A stretch of DNA of 64,000 nt from Rhizobiaceae bacterium (GTDB lineage: Bacteria; Pseudomonadota; Alphaproteobacteria; Rhizobiales; Rhizobiaceae). The position numbers were made by a program, and so were the translations under genes. The notes under the pieces are model-generated. The model was given only the letters and a program-made list of their open reading frames with translations, was not told where the DNA came from and did not search any database. Shown piece by piece: positions 54,123 to 64,000 of this stretch. The first letter of the stretch is position 1; the number at the start of each line of letters is the position of its first letter. The stretch covers positions 1,860,001-1,924,000 of the forward strand of contig JAMLJC010000001.1 in NCBI GenBank assembly GCA_023953845.1. The letters are read 5' to 3'.

Positions 54123-54965
54123 CTATTGGGCAGCTTGAAGGCGAGCCGCGCGCACGCCCTGCGCCAGCCCGTTGACGAGCGTCGCCACGGCCTCGGCCGG
54201 ATCGGCGGTCGTCTTTCCGTTCGGTCCAAGCACGTTGGCGACCGCGTTGACGATGGCCGTGCCGACGACCACGCCGTCCGCCGACGCGCCGATGACACGC
54301 GCCTGCTCGGCCGTCTTGACGCCGAAACCGACGCAGATCGGCAGCTTCGTATGCTGTTTGATGCGCCGGACAGCTGTATCCACCTTCGCCGTATCGGCGA
54401 GTGCCGAGCCGGTGATGCCGGTCATCGACACGTAGTAGACGAAGCCTGACGTGTTTTCGAGCACCTTGGGCAGGCGCTTGTCATCCGTGGTCGGCGTTGC
54501 CAGCCGGATGAAGTTGAGGCCTGCCTTCACGGCCGGGACGCACAATTCGGCGTCCATCTCCGGCGGCAGGTCGACCACGATCAGCCCGTCGACGCCCGAG
54601 GCTTTGGCATCGGCCAGGAAGCGGTCGACGCCGTAGATATAGATCGGGTTGTAGTAGCCCATCATGACGATCGGCGTCTCGTCGTCGCCGGTGCGGAACT
54701 CCGCCGCCATCTGCAATGTCTTCGCCAGCGTCTGGCCGGCTTTCAGCGCACGCAGCCCCGCCGCCTGGATCGCCGGGCCGTCGGCCATCGGGTCCGAGAA
54801 AGGCATGCCGAGCTCGATGACGTCGGCGCCTGCCTTCGGCAGCGCCTTCATGATCTTCAGCGAAGTGGCGTAGTCCGGGTCGCCGCCCATGAAATAGGTG
54901 ACCAGCGCCGGCCGGCCCTCGGCGGCGAGCTTCTCGAAACGGCGGTCAATGCGGGTATCGGTCAT
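54123..54965 (-). CDS. trpA: Tryptophan synthase alpha chain
   Basis: A 280-residue TIM-barrel that releases indole from indole-3-glycerol phosphate. Motifs: [43 protein letters not shown] (catalytic Glu in the IELG strand), [32 protein letters not shown] (catalytic Asp), and [13 protein letters not shown] with [10 protein letters not shown] for phosphate. The start overlaps the arsC stop (ATGA). It is separated from trpB by arsC, while the two proteins form one complex. Confidence 0.97.
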   Translation of the reverse strand: MTDTRIDRRFEKLAAEGRPALVTYFMGGDPDYATSLKIMKALPKAGADVIELGMPFSDPMADGPAIQAAGLRALKAGQTLAKTLQMAAEFRTGDDETPIVMMGYYNPIYIYGVDRFLADAKASGVDGLIVVDLPPEMDAELCVPAVKAGLNFIRLATPTTDDKRLPKVLENTSGFVYYVSMTGITGSALADTAKVDTAVRRIKQHTKLPICVGFGVKTAEQARVIGASADGVVVGTAIVNAVANVLGPNGKTTADPAEAVATLVNGLAQGVRAARLQAAQ

Positions 54966-55387
54966 TGATTGTCCTCGTGACGGACGAAGCTGATCACCTC
55001 GCCATCTTCCTTGACATAAGTTCTCGGCAGCGCATCCGCCGGCAGCAGTTCGGCAACCTTTTCGGAGGGCCGGCACAGAGCCGTGCCGCGCCCGGTCGAG
55101 ACGATCGGTCGGTTCATCAGGATCGGATTCCGGACCACCGCATCGAGGAGGTCGTCGTCCGAAAGCGCCGGATCGTCGAGGTTCAGCGCATCGTATGGCG
55201 TGTCCTTGCGGCGCAACAGATCGCGCACCGGCTCACCGGTCCTCGCGAACAGATCATGGAGCTCCTCGCGCGTCAGCGGCGTCTTGAGATAGTCCACGAT
55301 CGCTGGCTCGATCCCCGTCGCGCGGATGATCGCCAGCACGTTGCGGGAGGTGCCGCATTTCGGATTGTGGTAGATCGTGACCGACAC
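54962..55387 (-). CDS. arsC: Arsenate reductase (glutaredoxin type), ArsC family
   Basis: A 141-residue ArsC. It starts at GTG, two bases after the trpB stop, with GGAG upstream inside the trpB end. [20 protein letters not shown] contains the redox Cys (NPKCGTSRN). [26 protein letters not shown] and [10 protein letters not shown] (arsenate-binding Arg) follow. It reduces arsenate to arsenite using glutathione and glutaredoxin. It is wedged between trpB and trpA with overlapping or near-touching codons; no ars regulator or efflux gene is nearby. Confidence 0.9.
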   Translation of the reverse strand: MSVTIYHNPKCGTSRNVLAIIRATGIEPAIVDYLKTPLTREELHDLFARTGEPVRDLLRRKDTPYDALNLDDPALSDDDLLDAVVRNPILMNRPIVSTGRGTALCRPSEKVAELLPADALPRTYVKEDGEVISFVRHEDNQ

Positions 55388-55389
55388 GG

Positions 55390-56610
55390 TCAGATCTCCA
55401 TGCCCATCATCTTGGCGACGGTGTGCACGTCCTTGTCGCCGCGGCCGGACAGGTTGACGATGATGATCTCGTCCTTGCCCATGGACGGTGCGACCTTGAT
55501 GGCGTGGGCGATGGCATGCGCGGATTCCAGCGCGGGGATGATGCCCTCGACCTTCGTCGTCACCTGGAAGGCGTCCAGCGCCTCGTCGTCCAGGATGGGC
55601 ACATACTCCACCCGCCCGGAGTCCCGCAGCCACGAGTGCTCGGGCCCGACGCCCGGATAGTCGAGACCGGCCGAGATCGAATGTCCCTCGAGGATCTGGC
55701 CGTCATCGTTCTGCAGCAGATAGGTGCGGTTGCCGTGCAGCACGCCGGGCTTGCCGGCATTCATCGAGGCGCAGTGCTCGACGCCTTCCAGCCCGCGTCC
55801 ACCGGCCTCGATGCCGACGATCCTGACGCTGCGGTCGTCGAGGAAGGGGTGGAACATGCCGATGGCGTTGGAGCCGCCGCCGACCGCCGCGATGACGAGA
55901 TCGGGCAGGCGGCCTGCCTGTTCGAGGATCTGGGCGCGGGCCTCGATGCCGATCGCCGACTGGAAGTCGCGCACCATCTCCGGATAGGGGTGCGGGCCGG
56001 CGGCCGTTCCGATGAGATAATAGGTGTCCTCGACGTTGGTCACCCAGTCGCGCAACGCCTCGTTCATCGCGTCCTTCAGCGTGCCGTGGCCGGCGGTCAC
56101 CGGCCGCACCTCCGCGCCGAGCAGCTTCATGCGGAAGACGTTGGGCTTCTGCCGTTCCACGTCGGTGGCGCCCATATAGACGACGCAAGGATAGCCGAAG
56201 CGCGCCGACACGGTGGCGGAGGCGACGCCGTGCTGGCCCGCCCCTGTCTCGGCGATGATGCGCTTCTTGCCCATGCGCTTGGCGAGCAGGATCTGGCCGA
56301 GGCAGTTGTTGATCTTGTGCGAGCCGGTGTGGTTCAGATCCTCGCGCTTCAGATAGATCCTGGCGCCGCCGAGGTGGTTCGTCAGGCCTTCGGCAAAGTA
56401 GAGCTTTGACGGACGTCCGGCATAGAAGGTCGAGAGCGCGGAAAGCTCGGCCTTGAACGCGGGATCGTTCTTGGCGTGATCCCAGTGCTCTTCCAGATCG
56501 AGAATGAGCGGCATCAGCGTCTCCGCGACGAAGCGGCCGCCGAACATGCCGAACATGCCCTGTTCGTCTGGTCCGGTGCGGAATGAATTGGGTTCGATCG
56601 GCTTGTTCAT
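55390..56610 (-). CDS. trpB: Tryptophan synthase beta chain
   Basis: A 406-residue PLP enzyme joining indole and serine. [19 protein letters not shown] starts the family. [19 protein letters not shown] contains the PLP lysine (HTGSHK). [29 protein letters not shown] (phosphate cup), [21 protein letters not shown] and [13 protein letters not shown] are also conserved. Length is normal. It is followed by arsC and trpA and preceded by 87 bases of gene-free sequence after the cupin gene. Confidence 0.97.
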   Translation of the reverse strand: MNKPIEPNSFRTGPDEQGMFGMFGGRFVAETLMPLILDLEEHWDHAKNDPAFKAELSALSTFYAGRPSKLYFAEGLTNHLGGARIYLKREDLNHTGSHKINNCLGQILLAKRMGKKRIIAETGAGQHGVASATVSARFGYPCVVYMGATDVERQKPNVFRMKLLGAEVRPVTAGHGTLKDAMNEALRDWVTNVEDTYYLIGTAAGPHPYPEMVRDFQSAIGIEARAQILEQAGRLPDLVIAAVGGGSNAIGMFHPFLDDRSVRIVGIEAGGRGLEGVEHCASMNAGKPGVLHGNRTYLLQNDDGQILEGHSISAGLDYPGVGPEHSWLRDSGRVEYVPILDDEALDAFQVTTKVEGIIPALESAHAIAHAIKVAPSMGKDEIIIVNLSGRGDKDVHTVAKMMGMEI

Positions 56611-56697
56611 GGGATTCCCGAAGCTGGCGCGGGCGCGCTACCGCAGAGGCTTAAGCCTTTCCCGCGGCAAAAGTAAACCGTCGCGCGCGGCGCGCTT

Positions 56698-56979
56698 CTA
56701 TTTCAGCTCGATCTCGATGAAGGCGTATTCGCCGTCATTGGCGCTGATGACGTCGTGCTCAACGCCTTCCCGCCGGAAATAGGGCGCGCCGGCCTTCATG
56801 TCGGCAAAGCTCTCGCCCTCCTTCGTCACCAGCTTTAGCTTGCCGTCCATCAGCGGCACGATGACATAGTCGTGGCTGTGCCGATGCCAGCCCGTATTGT
56901 CGCCGGGCGCGAAACGCCATTCGGTGACGACGACGCGCTCGTTCTCGATGCAAACGGTGGATTTCGCCGTTCCGGACAT
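56698..56979 (-). CDS. Cupin domain protein
   Basis: A 93-residue single-domain cupin. FAPGDNTGWHRHSHDYVIVPLMDGKLKLV is cupin motif 1 (H-x-H metal ligands), and GAPYFRREGVEHDVISANDGEYAFIEIEL is motif 2 with the third histidine. AAGGAGAA sits directly before the ATG at 56979. Function unknown; such small cupins bind metals and small acids. It is between trxA and trpB. Confidence 0.87.
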   Translation of the reverse strand: MSGTAKSTVCIENERVVVTEWRFAPGDNTGWHRHSHDYVIVPLMDGKLKLVTKEGESFADMKAGAPYFRREGVEHDVISANDGEYAFIEIELK

Positions 56980-57071
56980 CGTAATTCTCCTTTCCGGTCC
57001 CGATGGATGCCAGATTCGGTCATGCCTCCGCTTTCGGCAAGGTCCACATCCGGCCCGCGCTCGGCCCAAAC

Positions 57072-57097
57072 AAAAAAACCCGGCGCGAGGCCGGGTC
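57072..57097 (-). terminator. Terminator after trxA
   Basis: On the minus strand GACCCGGC and GCCGGGTT pair around CTCGC, followed by seven T. It begins 22 bases past the trxA stop. Confidence 0.88.
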
Positions 57098-57118
57098 TTT
57101 CGGGATATTTTGCCGGGA

Positions 57119-57442
57119 TCACGCCACCGCGCCGCTGATCCAGTGCGACAGCGCCGTCTTCGGCGCCGCGCCCACCTTCATGTCGGCCACTTCGCCGCCC
57201 TTGAAGATCATCAGCGTCGGAATCGAACGCACGCCGAACTGCGCGGCAAGCTCGGGATTCTCGTCGATGTTCAGCTTGGCGATCTTCACCTTGCCGCCCA
57301 GCTCAGCGGAAATATCCTCCAGCGCCGGGGCGATCATCTTGCACGGTCCGCACCATTCGGCCCAGAAGTCGACGACCACCGGCTCCCTGGCATCGAGCAC
57401 GTCGCTCTTGAAGTTGCTCTTGTCGACCTTGACGGTAGCCAT
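57119..57442 (-). CDS. trxA: Thioredoxin 1
   Basis: A 107-residue thioredoxin with the redox site [22 protein letters not shown] (WCGPC, residues ~29-33) and the cis-Pro segment [17 protein letters not shown]. The ATG at 57442 gives [11 protein letters not shown]. It reduces disulphides in cytoplasmic proteins. It is 75 bases downstream of addA, a conserved neighbourhood in Rhizobiales. Confidence 0.97.
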   Translation of the reverse strand: MATVKVDKSNFKSDVLDAREPVVVDFWAEWCGPCKMIAPALEDISAELGGKVKIAKLNIDENPELAAQFGVRSIPTLMIFKGGEVADMKVGAAPKTALSHWISGAVA

Positions 57443-57517
57443 CTCGGGAAAATCCTTTCGGGTATTGGTAGCGCAATATGTGGTGCAGGCACGCCTGCCA
57501 TTCAAGCAGGTCTTGTG

Positions 57518-60500
57518 TCATGCGCCGCTGAGTCGGGCAAGCGCGGCGTCCATCGCTTCGCCGGGCAGCGCGATCAGCCGCGGCGCTTCGGTGAAGAGCA
57601 GCGCGGCCGTAACCTCCTTGCCCGGATAGAGCGGTTTTAGCAGCGCGCGGTAGAGCGCGAGTTGCAGCACATACGCCCGCGGGACCTCATCCAATGAAAG
57701 GGGCGGCACGCGGTTGGTCTTGTAGTCGACGATCCGCACCGTGTCCGCCGTCACCGCCAGACGGTCGATCGTGCCGGAGATGGCGCGTTCGCGTCCCCGC
57801 ACGGTCAGCGTTCCCATGACGCCCACCTCGGCGCGGGAACCGGGCGCGAAAAGCGGTGCGAAGCCGGGCGCGGCCATGATCTCCATGACGGAGGCGAGCG
57901 TCTTCTCCGCCATGCCTGCCGGCCAGTCGCGCGCGGCGCGGTCAAGATAGCGCCGCGCTGCTGCCTCGCGCTCGTCGGGCGGCATGTCCGACAGCGTCTG
58001 GAGCAGCGTGTGCGTCGCCAGTCCGCGCGCGATGGCGAGATTTGGCTCGGTGTCGGGATCGAGCACCGGCGATCGCGCGGCGGCTTCCTGCCCGGTCTCG
58101 ACGGCCTCGTCGATCAGCAGCGATGCGCCGGACGGTGTCAGCGGGCGCGGCAGGCGTTCGTCGCGCTTCATGGGATCGAACAATTCCGCCGGCAACGGCT
58201 CCTCGGCTGATGGCACGACATCTTTCGGCTGTTGCAGGGCCGCCGCGTTCTCCAGCGGCGTCACGCGATAGCGCCAGACCGAACTGTTTTCAGGGCCGGT
58301 CGTGAACTCCTGGCAGTGCTCGTGATCGCAGATCGCCCGCGAGACGAGCGAGAGCCATGTGCCGTCGCCGGGCGCGCGCGCGCCATGATAGCCGCAGACG
58401 ATGAGCCGGTCCTCGGCGCGCGTCATGCCGACATAGAGCAGGCGGCGATATTCGTCGTCGGCCGCCGCCTTAACCTCGTCCTGTATCGCCTTCGCGGTGG
58501 TGTTGGCGACGTCGCTGCCCGGATACCAGAGGAAGCCTTTGGTGACGCCGGACCCCTCACGCAGCGAGACCGGCAGCAGGCTGGGCATATGCTGGTTGGT
58601 GAAGGACGCTCCGCCGCTGTCGACTAGGAAGACGATCGGCGCTTCCAGACCCTTCGAGGCGTGCACCGTCATGATGCGCACCTCGTCGCGGCTCTGGTCC
58701 TGCTCGCGCTTGACCTCCAGCCCGCTGCCTTCCAGCGTCGCCAGGAACGCCTCCAGACCCGGCAGGCCAGTCATCTCCTCGGCGAGGCAGAAGTTCAGGA
58801 ACTCGTCGAGAATTTCTGCCGCCTCGTGACCGAGCCGCGCGACCATTTTCCGGCGCACGCCGTCGCGCCCGAGCACGGCGGAGTAGAAGGCGAAGGGCGT
58901 GCTGAAAGCGGCCTCGTTGGACCAGCGCGCGATCTGCGCGACGATGGCCTGCAACGCTTCGTCGCCTTCGGCTCCCTCGCGGAGCGATGCGGCCAGCGAT
59001 TTCCTGCCGCGACCATGGGCGAGCCCAAACAGCGCCTCCTCCGACAGGCCGAAAACCGGGCTGCGCAGCACTGCGGCGAGCGACAGATCGTCCTCCGGCT
59101 GCAGCAGCATTCTGCCGAGCGCGATCAGGTCCTTGACGGCGATATGGCCGGGCAGCAGCAGCCGGTCAGCGCCCGCCACAGGTATGTCGCGGTTCTTTAG
59201 GCTGCGGGAGAGCGCATGGACGAAACTGTCGCGCTTGCGCACCAGCACCAGAACGTCGCCCGCCGCGACGCGCTTGCCTGATCCCTCGATGACCTCGCCG
59301 CCGCGAATCCAGTCTCGGATCGTGTCGGCAATGCGCTCGGCCACCAGCACGGCGGGCGCCTTCGCGTGGTCGATCGATTCCGTCCAGTCATCCGGCTCCT
59401 CGACCTGGGCATTTCCGACCGAAGGCCATATCTCCACATAGCCGGGGGCAAGCTCGCGGATCGCATTGTGGGCGACGGGCGCATCGTCCCGCGACAGTCC
59501 GCGCCGCGCCTCGTCGAGCCTGAATACCGTGTCGACGGCCGATAGCACGTCCGCCGTCGAGCGAAAGGACCAGTTGAGGCGGACATCCGCGAACGCGCCG
59601 TCGATGTCGCGCACGCGCCGGGCGAAATGATGCTTCGTCTCGGCGAAGGATTCAGGCCGCGCGCCCTGAAAAGAGTAGATCGACTGCTTTTCGTCGCCCA
59701 CGGCGAAGACGGTGCGGTGCACGTCGCGCGCGCCCTGCCCGGCGAAGAATTCTTCGGCGAGGCTCTTCACCACGTTCCACTGGTCGGGGCTGGTGTCCTG
59801 CGCCTCATCGAGAAGGATGTGGTCGATGCCCCTGTCGAGCTTGTATTGCACCCACGGGCCGGCGTCCGGCCGCGCCAGAAGGCGCAATGTCCGCACGATC
59901 AGGTCGTTGAAGTCGAGCATTCCCCGCGCGCTCTTGGCCCGCTCGTAGCGCGTGATCAGCCAGTCGGCGAGATCGAGCGCGGCGACCGTCGCTTCGAGCA
60001 TGCGGAACCGCGCCAGCCTGTCGCTCGCCGCAATGATGGCGTCGGCCGCCGCCGCATAGCGTTCCGGCAGATCGGGAAGCTGTTGCAGCATCGCCTTCTT
60101 GAACGTGCTCGCCGCATAATGCTCGCCCTTGCCCGTCAGGAACGCCTTTCCCAGCAGCGCCAGCCGGTGGACCGGCTCGCTTTCGGCGAATGCGGCCGAG
60201 GCGTCGGGCAGGATGTTGTCGAGCGCGCGCCTCGCGTCGGTCGCATGCGCCACCGCCTCGAAATCGCGGAAATAGGAAGGCTCGAAACCCGGCAGCGGCC
60301 AGACCCCCGCCGCGATCCGCTCGACCGTATCCGCAGGCGAGAAACCGAAGGCCGCGAACAGTTTGAGATATCGACCGTCGATCTTCACCGCGTCGAGAAA
60401 GGCGCGCAGGCCGTCCCGCTTGGCGACGATCTCGGCGAGCAGCTTCTCCAGCCCGAACTCGCCGCCATAGGCCAGCACCATGTCGAAGGCGCGGGCGAGT

Positions 60501-61036
60501 TCCGGATTGTCCTCGGCCGCAGCGCCGGTAAGCATCTCCCGGCGCACGCTTTCGACCAGCAGCGCTTCCATCTTGGAATCTAGCAATTCGAAATGGGCGG
60601 CGATGTTCGCTTCGAGCGGGAACTGGTGCAGCACGGATTCGCAGAAGGCGTGGATGGTCTGGATCTTCAGCCCGCCCGGCGTCTCCAGCGCGCGCGCGAA
60701 AAGCCGCCTTGCGTCGGCGAGCTTGGCGCGCGACGGTTCCTGTCCTTCGAGCAGGCTTATTTCCCCGGCGAGCCTTTCGTCGGAAAGCGCCGTCCATTCC
60801 GACAGCGTCCTGAACACGCGGTTCGACATGTTGGCCGCCGCCGCCCGAGTATAGGTGAGGCAGAGGATCTTTGACGGCTCGGCCCCGCGCAGCAGGAGGC
60901 GTACCACGCGCTGCGCCAGCACATGCGTCTTGCCCGAGCCGGCATTGGCCGACACCCAGACCGAACTCGCCGGATCGGCGGCGCGTGCCTGATCGGCCTT
61001 GGTCTCGTCCGGGATGCGCGGGAACGACTTCGCCAT
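57518..61036 (-). CDS. addA: Double-strand break repair helicase AddA
   Basis: A 1172-residue UvrD/RecB-type helicase-nuclease. The ATG at 61036 gives MAKSFPRIPDETKADQARAADPASS. VSANAGSGKTHVLAQRVVRLLL is the Walker A motif near residue 32. ILCLTYTRAAAANM, HILLDEAQDTSPDQW (DExQ), VGDEKQSIYSFQGARP and DEVRIMTVHASKGLEAPIVFLVD are helicase motifs. The C-terminal RecB-type nuclease has VRIVDYKTNRVP. With AddB it resects broken ends until Chi. Its start overlaps the addB stop by one base (TGATG). Confidence 0.96.
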   Translation of the reverse strand: MAKSFPRIPDETKADQARAADPASSVWVSANAGSGKTHVLAQRVVRLLLRGAEPSKILCLTYTRAAAANMSNRVFRTLSEWTALSDERLAGEISLLEGQEPSRAKLADARRLFARALETPGGLKIQTIHAFCESVLHQFPLEANIAAHFELLDSKMEALLVESVRREMLTGAAAEDNPELARAFDMVLAYGGEFGLEKLLAEIVAKRDGLRAFLDAVKIDGRYLKLFAAFGFSPADTVERIAAGVWPLPGFEPSYFRDFEAVAHATDARRALDNILPDASAAFAESEPVHRLALLGKAFLTGKGEHYAASTFKKAMLQQLPDLPERYAAAADAIIAASDRLARFRMLEATVAALDLADWLITRYERAKSARGMLDFNDLIVRTLRLLARPDAGPWVQYKLDRGIDHILLDEAQDTSPDQWNVVKSLAEEFFAGQGARDVHRTVFAVGDEKQSIYSFQGARPESFAETKHHFARRVRDIDGAFADVRLNWSFRSTADVLSAVDTVFRLDEARRGLSRDDAPVAHNAIRELAPGYVEIWPSVGNAQVEEPDDWTESIDHAKAPAVLVAERIADTIRDWIRGGEVIEGSGKRVAAGDVLVLVRKRDSFVHALSRSLKNRDIPVAGADRLLLPGHIAVKDLIALGRMLLQPEDDLSLAAVLRSPVFGLSEEALFGLAHGRGRKSLAASLREGAEGDEALQAIVAQIARWSNEAAFSTPFAFYSAVLGRDGVRRKMVARLGHEAAEILDEFLNFCLAEEMTGLPGLEAFLATLEGSGLEVKREQDQSRDEVRIMTVHASKGLEAPIVFLVDSGGASFTNQHMPSLLPVSLREGSGVTKGFLWYPGSDVANTTAKAIQDEVKAAADDEYRRLLYVGMTRAEDRLIVCGYHGARAPGDGTWLSLVSRAICDHEHCQEFTTGPENSSVWRYRVTPLENAAALQQPKDVVPSAEEPLPAELFDPMKRDERLPRPLTPSGASLLIDEAVETGQEAAARSPVLDPDTEPNLAIARGLATHTLLQTLSDMPPDEREAAARRYLDRAARDWPAGMAEKTLASVMEIMAAPGFAPLFAPGSRAEVGVMGTLTVRGRERAISGTIDRLAVTADTVRIVDYKTNRVPPLSLDEVPRAYVLQLALYRALLKPLYPGKEVTAALLFTEAPRLIALPGEAMDAALARLSGA

Positions 61037-64000
61037 CAGTCGCCGCCCTCGGCGCCGTCGTCGCCGCCGGCCGACCATTCCAGCACACGGGCGAGATGGT
61101 CGTAGTCGCCATCGGTGTCGCCGGCGCGGAAGGGCAGGGCGCGCGACAGATAGCCGGTCTCCGGCTTGCCGTAATGCACCAGAAGCTGCTCCAGTCGCCG
61201 CCATGCGTCTTCGGCGAGATCGCCGGCGAGCTTGATCTGGCGCTTGTATTCGAGGATGGATTCTTCCACGACCTCGCCGCTGCCCCTGAGCCGGACGAAG
61301 GCCAGATCGGCCGGTTCGGCCTTGCCGATATCGGCGAACGCGCCGCGCTGCAGCAGCGCGCCTTCCAGCGCCAGTTGAGGTGCGAGCAGCGTGTGCGCTT
61401 GCGCCTTGGAGGGCGACGAGCCGGTCTTGTAATCGAGGATCTCGGCCATGCCGGCGGGCAGCAGGTCGATACGGTCGGCCCGTCCGCGCAATGTCGCGCC
61501 GCTCAGGCCGACGGACGTTTCGGCGGCGCTCGCCTCGGCATGGCGGGTCTTCACCTTCGGCGCGCGCTTCCTCTCCCAGTCGAGGATTTCTGGCGCCATG
61601 CGCAGGAAGCGCGGCCACCAGATCGCCCTGATGTCCGGCGGCAGGTCGCGCTCGTCGAAGGCCGCGCGCCCCGCTTCGATCAGGATATCGAGCGCGTCGC
61701 CGCGCCCCGGATCGCCGATCGTCTCGGTGAAACGGTGCAGGATATCGTGGAACAGCGTGCCGCGATCGGCCGCGCCGGGATCGGCGATCAGCGGGTCGAG
61801 CGGCTGCAAATCGAGGATGCGGCGGGCATAGACCGCATAGGGATCGCGGCGCAGCGTCTCGATCTCCGTCACCGAGAATTTTTTCGGCCGTGCCTCGACC
61901 GGCGGCGCAGGATTGGGCCGCGCGGCGAAAGGCTGCTTGTCGCCGGTGTCGAGCAGATGTGCCCAGCGCAGCAGACGGTCGCCCCGCGCCTTGAGAGCCT
62001 TCGCCTGCTCCTCGCCGGCATAGGTGAGCAGCCTTTGCAGCCAGCGCGAGGCGACCGCTGGCGCGTCGCCCGAGCGCGCCGAACGGCTGAGCACGACGCG
62101 CCTCGCGCCCATCGTCATGGCGAAGTCATGCGCGGCGAGGCCGATGCGGCGCTCGGGCGGCTCCAGCGTCAGCTCGGTTTTCATCAGCCGGGACATGAAG
62201 CGGTCGGCCTCTGCCTTGCGCGGCCACTTGCCTTCGTTCAGGCCGCCGATCACCAGCAGGTCGACGGACTGCAATCGCGCTTCCAGCGCTCCCCAGATGG
62301 CGATGCGGCTTTCCGCGCCCGGACGCGGCTTGACCACCTCCGGCGCGATCAGCGCCCTGAAGACATCCGGCCATTCCGTCCCGGCGAGCGCGAAGGGCCC
62401 ATCCGATGCGATCAGCGAACGCAGGAAATCCGCGAGCCTTTCGCCGGCCTCACCCCGGTAAAGTTCACCAAGCCCGCCATCCGCCCCACGCCCCAGCGCC
62501 TCGAATGCGATGACAGTCGCGCGGGCAAGATCGGCAACGGTGAGAGCGTGTTCCGAGCGCAAGGCGGCGAGCGGCGCGATGACCTCGCCAAGCCGGGCGA
62601 GCATGGCGCGCGCATCCTCGATCCGCCGCTCGGTCACGCGGCGTCGCCAGAAGGCGGAACGGCTTTCCTCAGGCAGACGCTTCTCGAACAAAGCCGTCAG
62701 TTCCGCAATATCCGGGCGTCCGGTGCCGCCGCGCAGCGCCACAAGTTCCACCATTTCCGCCGCCGCGCGCACCGCGCCACGGTCCATGCCAAGGGCGAGC
62801 AGCGGATGCTTCAGCAGCGCCACGATGGAAACGGGATCGCCCGGCTCGAACACTGCCGCCAGAAGCAGCGTCAGCAATTCGGCCGGAGCGGTTCGCGACA
62901 AGGGCGTGCCGCCGGAATCGTCGGCCACCACATTGAACCGCAGGAGTTCGGACGACACACGTCTCGCCAGATTGCGATCCGGCGTCACCAGCGCGACCTT
63001 CGCTTCTGGGTCCGCGGCGGCCTGCTTGAGCGCGATGGCGATGGAAGCCGCCTCGTCGCGCTCGTTCGCCGCCTCGATCAGCGTGACTTCGGCTAGGGCG
63101 GCCGACACCGCCTCGGCGCGCAAATCCCGCCCTGTCGCCCAGGTATCCGTCGTCTCAGCCGGTCGCAGCGCCTCGCTGACGCAGGCCCTGCGCGCAGACA
63201 TGGCCGGCTTCAGTTCGCCGACCTCTTCGACGCCATCCCGCGTCGCCTTGAGCGCGCGCAGCAGCTTGGCGAGACCGTATTGCGGATGGCCGAGGATGGT
63301 GGGCTCGGGGTTCTGCGCGTTGATCGCGGCCCACGATTCCGCGTCTATGCCGAGATCGAGGCCGGGCAGCACCACCGCGCCGCGTTCCAGCCGCGCGATG
63401 ACGGAGAGCAACTCGCAGGTCGCCGGTAGCGAGCCGGTCGAGCCCGCCGCGATCACCGGGCCGGGCGGCGGACTGCGCTTCAGCCGCTCCGCCTCCAACC
63501 GGATCAGCCGGCTGCGATGCGCAGCCGGATTGGATCTTTGGCGCGAGGCGAGGATCGCCGGCCATTGCTCGGTGACGATGTTGAGGAAATCCAGCGTCAC
63601 CTGCCACCAGCCTGCAAGTTCCCCCGAGACGAGGTCGCCGAGCTTCGTCCAGTCCGCTCCTTCCGTCTCGATCTCGTCCATCAGCCCGGCAAGATCCCGG
63701 GCGTGCCAGATGGCGTCGGCGGAGGAAGCCGGCACGACGACATCCTCGGCATAGAGCGCGGCGACATGCGCCGGCAGGCGGCGCTTCCACGCGCGCACGA
63801 GATCGGCCAGCAGAAGCAGCCGGTCGAGCGGCGCGATCGGCGGTTCGAGATCGAGCGAGCCCGAGAAATCGCCGTCGAAGATCGCACCGTCCTCGTCGAA
63901 CTCGCCCAGCGCGCGGATTGTCGGCAGAATGGCGGAGTTTCCACCGGAAAGCCCGACAAAGACGCTGCGCAACTCGCGCGCGGCGCGCCGCGTCGGCAGA
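61036..64000 (-). CDS. addB: Double-strand break repair protein AddB (5' end outside the window)
   Basis: At least 988 residues are encoded; the frame is still open at the right edge, reading LPTRRAARELRSVFVGLSGG just inside it. The family normally starts about 40-60 residues earlier, so an internal TTG at 63972 is not the start. The inactivated helicase-like N-terminal part is followed by IGGLNEGKWPRKAEADRFMSR. The C-terminal nuclease domain shows RGTLFHDILHRF, GRADRIDLLPAGMAEILDYKTGSSPSKAQA (D-x-K core) and LAPQLALEGALL. It pairs with AddA. It belongs to an addB-addA-trxA series. Confidence 0.93.
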   Translation of the reverse strand, partial: LPTRRAARELRSVFVGLSGGNSAILPTIRALGEFDEDGAIFDGDFSGSLDLEPPIAPLDRLLLLADLVRAWKRRLPAHVAALYAEDVVVPASSADAIWHARDLAGLMDEIETEGADWTKLGDLVSGELAGWWQVTLDFLNIVTEQWPAILASRQRSNPAAHRSRLIRLEAERLKRSPPPGPVIAAGSTGSLPATCELLSVIARLERGAVVLPGLDLGIDAESWAAINAQNPEPTILGHPQYGLAKLLRALKATRDGVEEVGELKPAMSARRACVSEALRPAETTDTWATGRDLRAEAVSAALAEVTLIEAANERDEAASIAIALKQAAADPEAKVALVTPDRNLARRVSSELLRFNVVADDSGGTPLSRTAPAELLTLLLAAVFEPGDPVSIVALLKHPLLALGMDRGAVRAAAEMVELVALRGGTGRPDIAELTALFEKRLPEESRSAFWRRRVTERRIEDARAMLARLGEVIAPLAALRSEHALTVADLARATVIAFEALGRGADGGLGELYRGEAGERLADFLRSLIASDGPFALAGTEWPDVFRALIAPEVVKPRPGAESRIAIWGALEARLQSVDLLVIGGLNEGKWPRKAEADRFMSRLMKTELTLEPPERRIGLAAHDFAMTMGARRVVLSRSARSGDAPAVASRWLQRLLTYAGEEQAKALKARGDRLLRWAHLLDTGDKQPFAARPNPAPPVEARPKKFSVTEIETLRRDPYAVYARRILDLQPLDPLIADPGAADRGTLFHDILHRFTETIGDPGRGDALDILIEAGRAAFDERDLPPDIRAIWWPRFLRMAPEILDWERKRAPKVKTRHAEASAAETSVGLSGATLRGRADRIDLLPAGMAEILDYKTGSSPSKAQAHTLLAPQLALEGALLQRGAFADIGKAEPADLAFVRLRGSGEVVEESILEYKRQIKLAGDLAEDAWRRLEQLLVHYGKPETGYLSRALPFRAGDTDGDYDHLARVLEWSAGGDDGAEGGD

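Noticed and set aside
60871..63096. Long plus-strand open frame (741 codons) antisense to addA/addB
   Set aside because: Composition typical of antisense shadows in GC-rich genes; no domain visible.

Overview
The window is high-GC alphaproteobacterial DNA, most likely from a Hyphomicrobiales (Rhizobiales) genome close to the Phyllobacteriaceae. The evidence is gene content: addAB instead of recBCD, dnaK-dnaJ-pmtA, an intracellular PHA depolymerase, BTLCP, DUF2852 and DUF1330 proteins, a benE-type carrier, and the trp-accD-folC-trxA-addAB neighbourhood. No rRNA is present, so genus and species cannot be fixed.

Positions 1 to about 20.8 kb are a mosaic accessory region. From the left it holds the 3' end of a panC gene and a small monooxygenase-like gene. 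Next comes a tight four-gene minus-strand operon of nuclease-like proteins (HNH, glycosylase-like HhH, PD-(D/E)XK-like, DUF429), followed by a hipA remnant and an IS5-type transposase remnant. After these lies one long minus-strand defence operon, read right to left: a Phd/YefM-like antitoxin, hsdR, hsdS, a DUF262/HNH gene, hsdM, and a three-gene ABC-three-component (ABC-3C) cassette. Nearly all junctions in it are overlapping stop/start codons. Two different IS3-family elements have broken it. One sits in hsdM with a clean 3-bp duplication. The other sits in the DUF262 gene and is accompanied by loss of roughly 100 codons. The region ends with a large serine recombinase that has lost its catalytic domain and whose reading frame runs into the 3' end of a tRNA-Arg(CCG) gene, which is probably the island's integration site.

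From 20.8 to 64 kb the DNA looks like core chromosome. 21-28 kb holds a D,D-carboxypeptidase, a mutarotase-like protein with a P-loop kinase, a GST, a histone H1-like protein, a BTLCP protease and phaZ. 27.9-34.4 kb is the dnaK-dnaJ-pmtA-FMN reductase-phosphatase-pyrF-DUF1330 series behind a sigma-32-like promoter. 34.5-37.5 kb is a small catabolic operon (SMP-30 lactonase, FMN hydroxyacid dehydrogenase, RraA-like). 38-40.6 kb holds a lipoprotein hydrolase, an oxidoreductase and a Tim44-domain protein. 40.8-47.3 kb is the translation cluster infC, rpmI, rplT, pheS, pheT, with a methyltransferase gene and a DUF4160/DUF2442 pair inserted into it. infC appears to use an ATT start. 47.5-51 kb carries a hydrolase, a BenE-type carrier, DUF2852 and a YgjP-type metallopeptidase. 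51-64 kb has trpF convergent with folC, accD, trpA, arsC, trpB, then a cupin, trxA, addA and addB. addB runs off the right edge.

The most interesting parts are the four-gene nuclease operon at 0.7-4.2 kb and the nested type I RM / DUF262 / ABC-3C operon.
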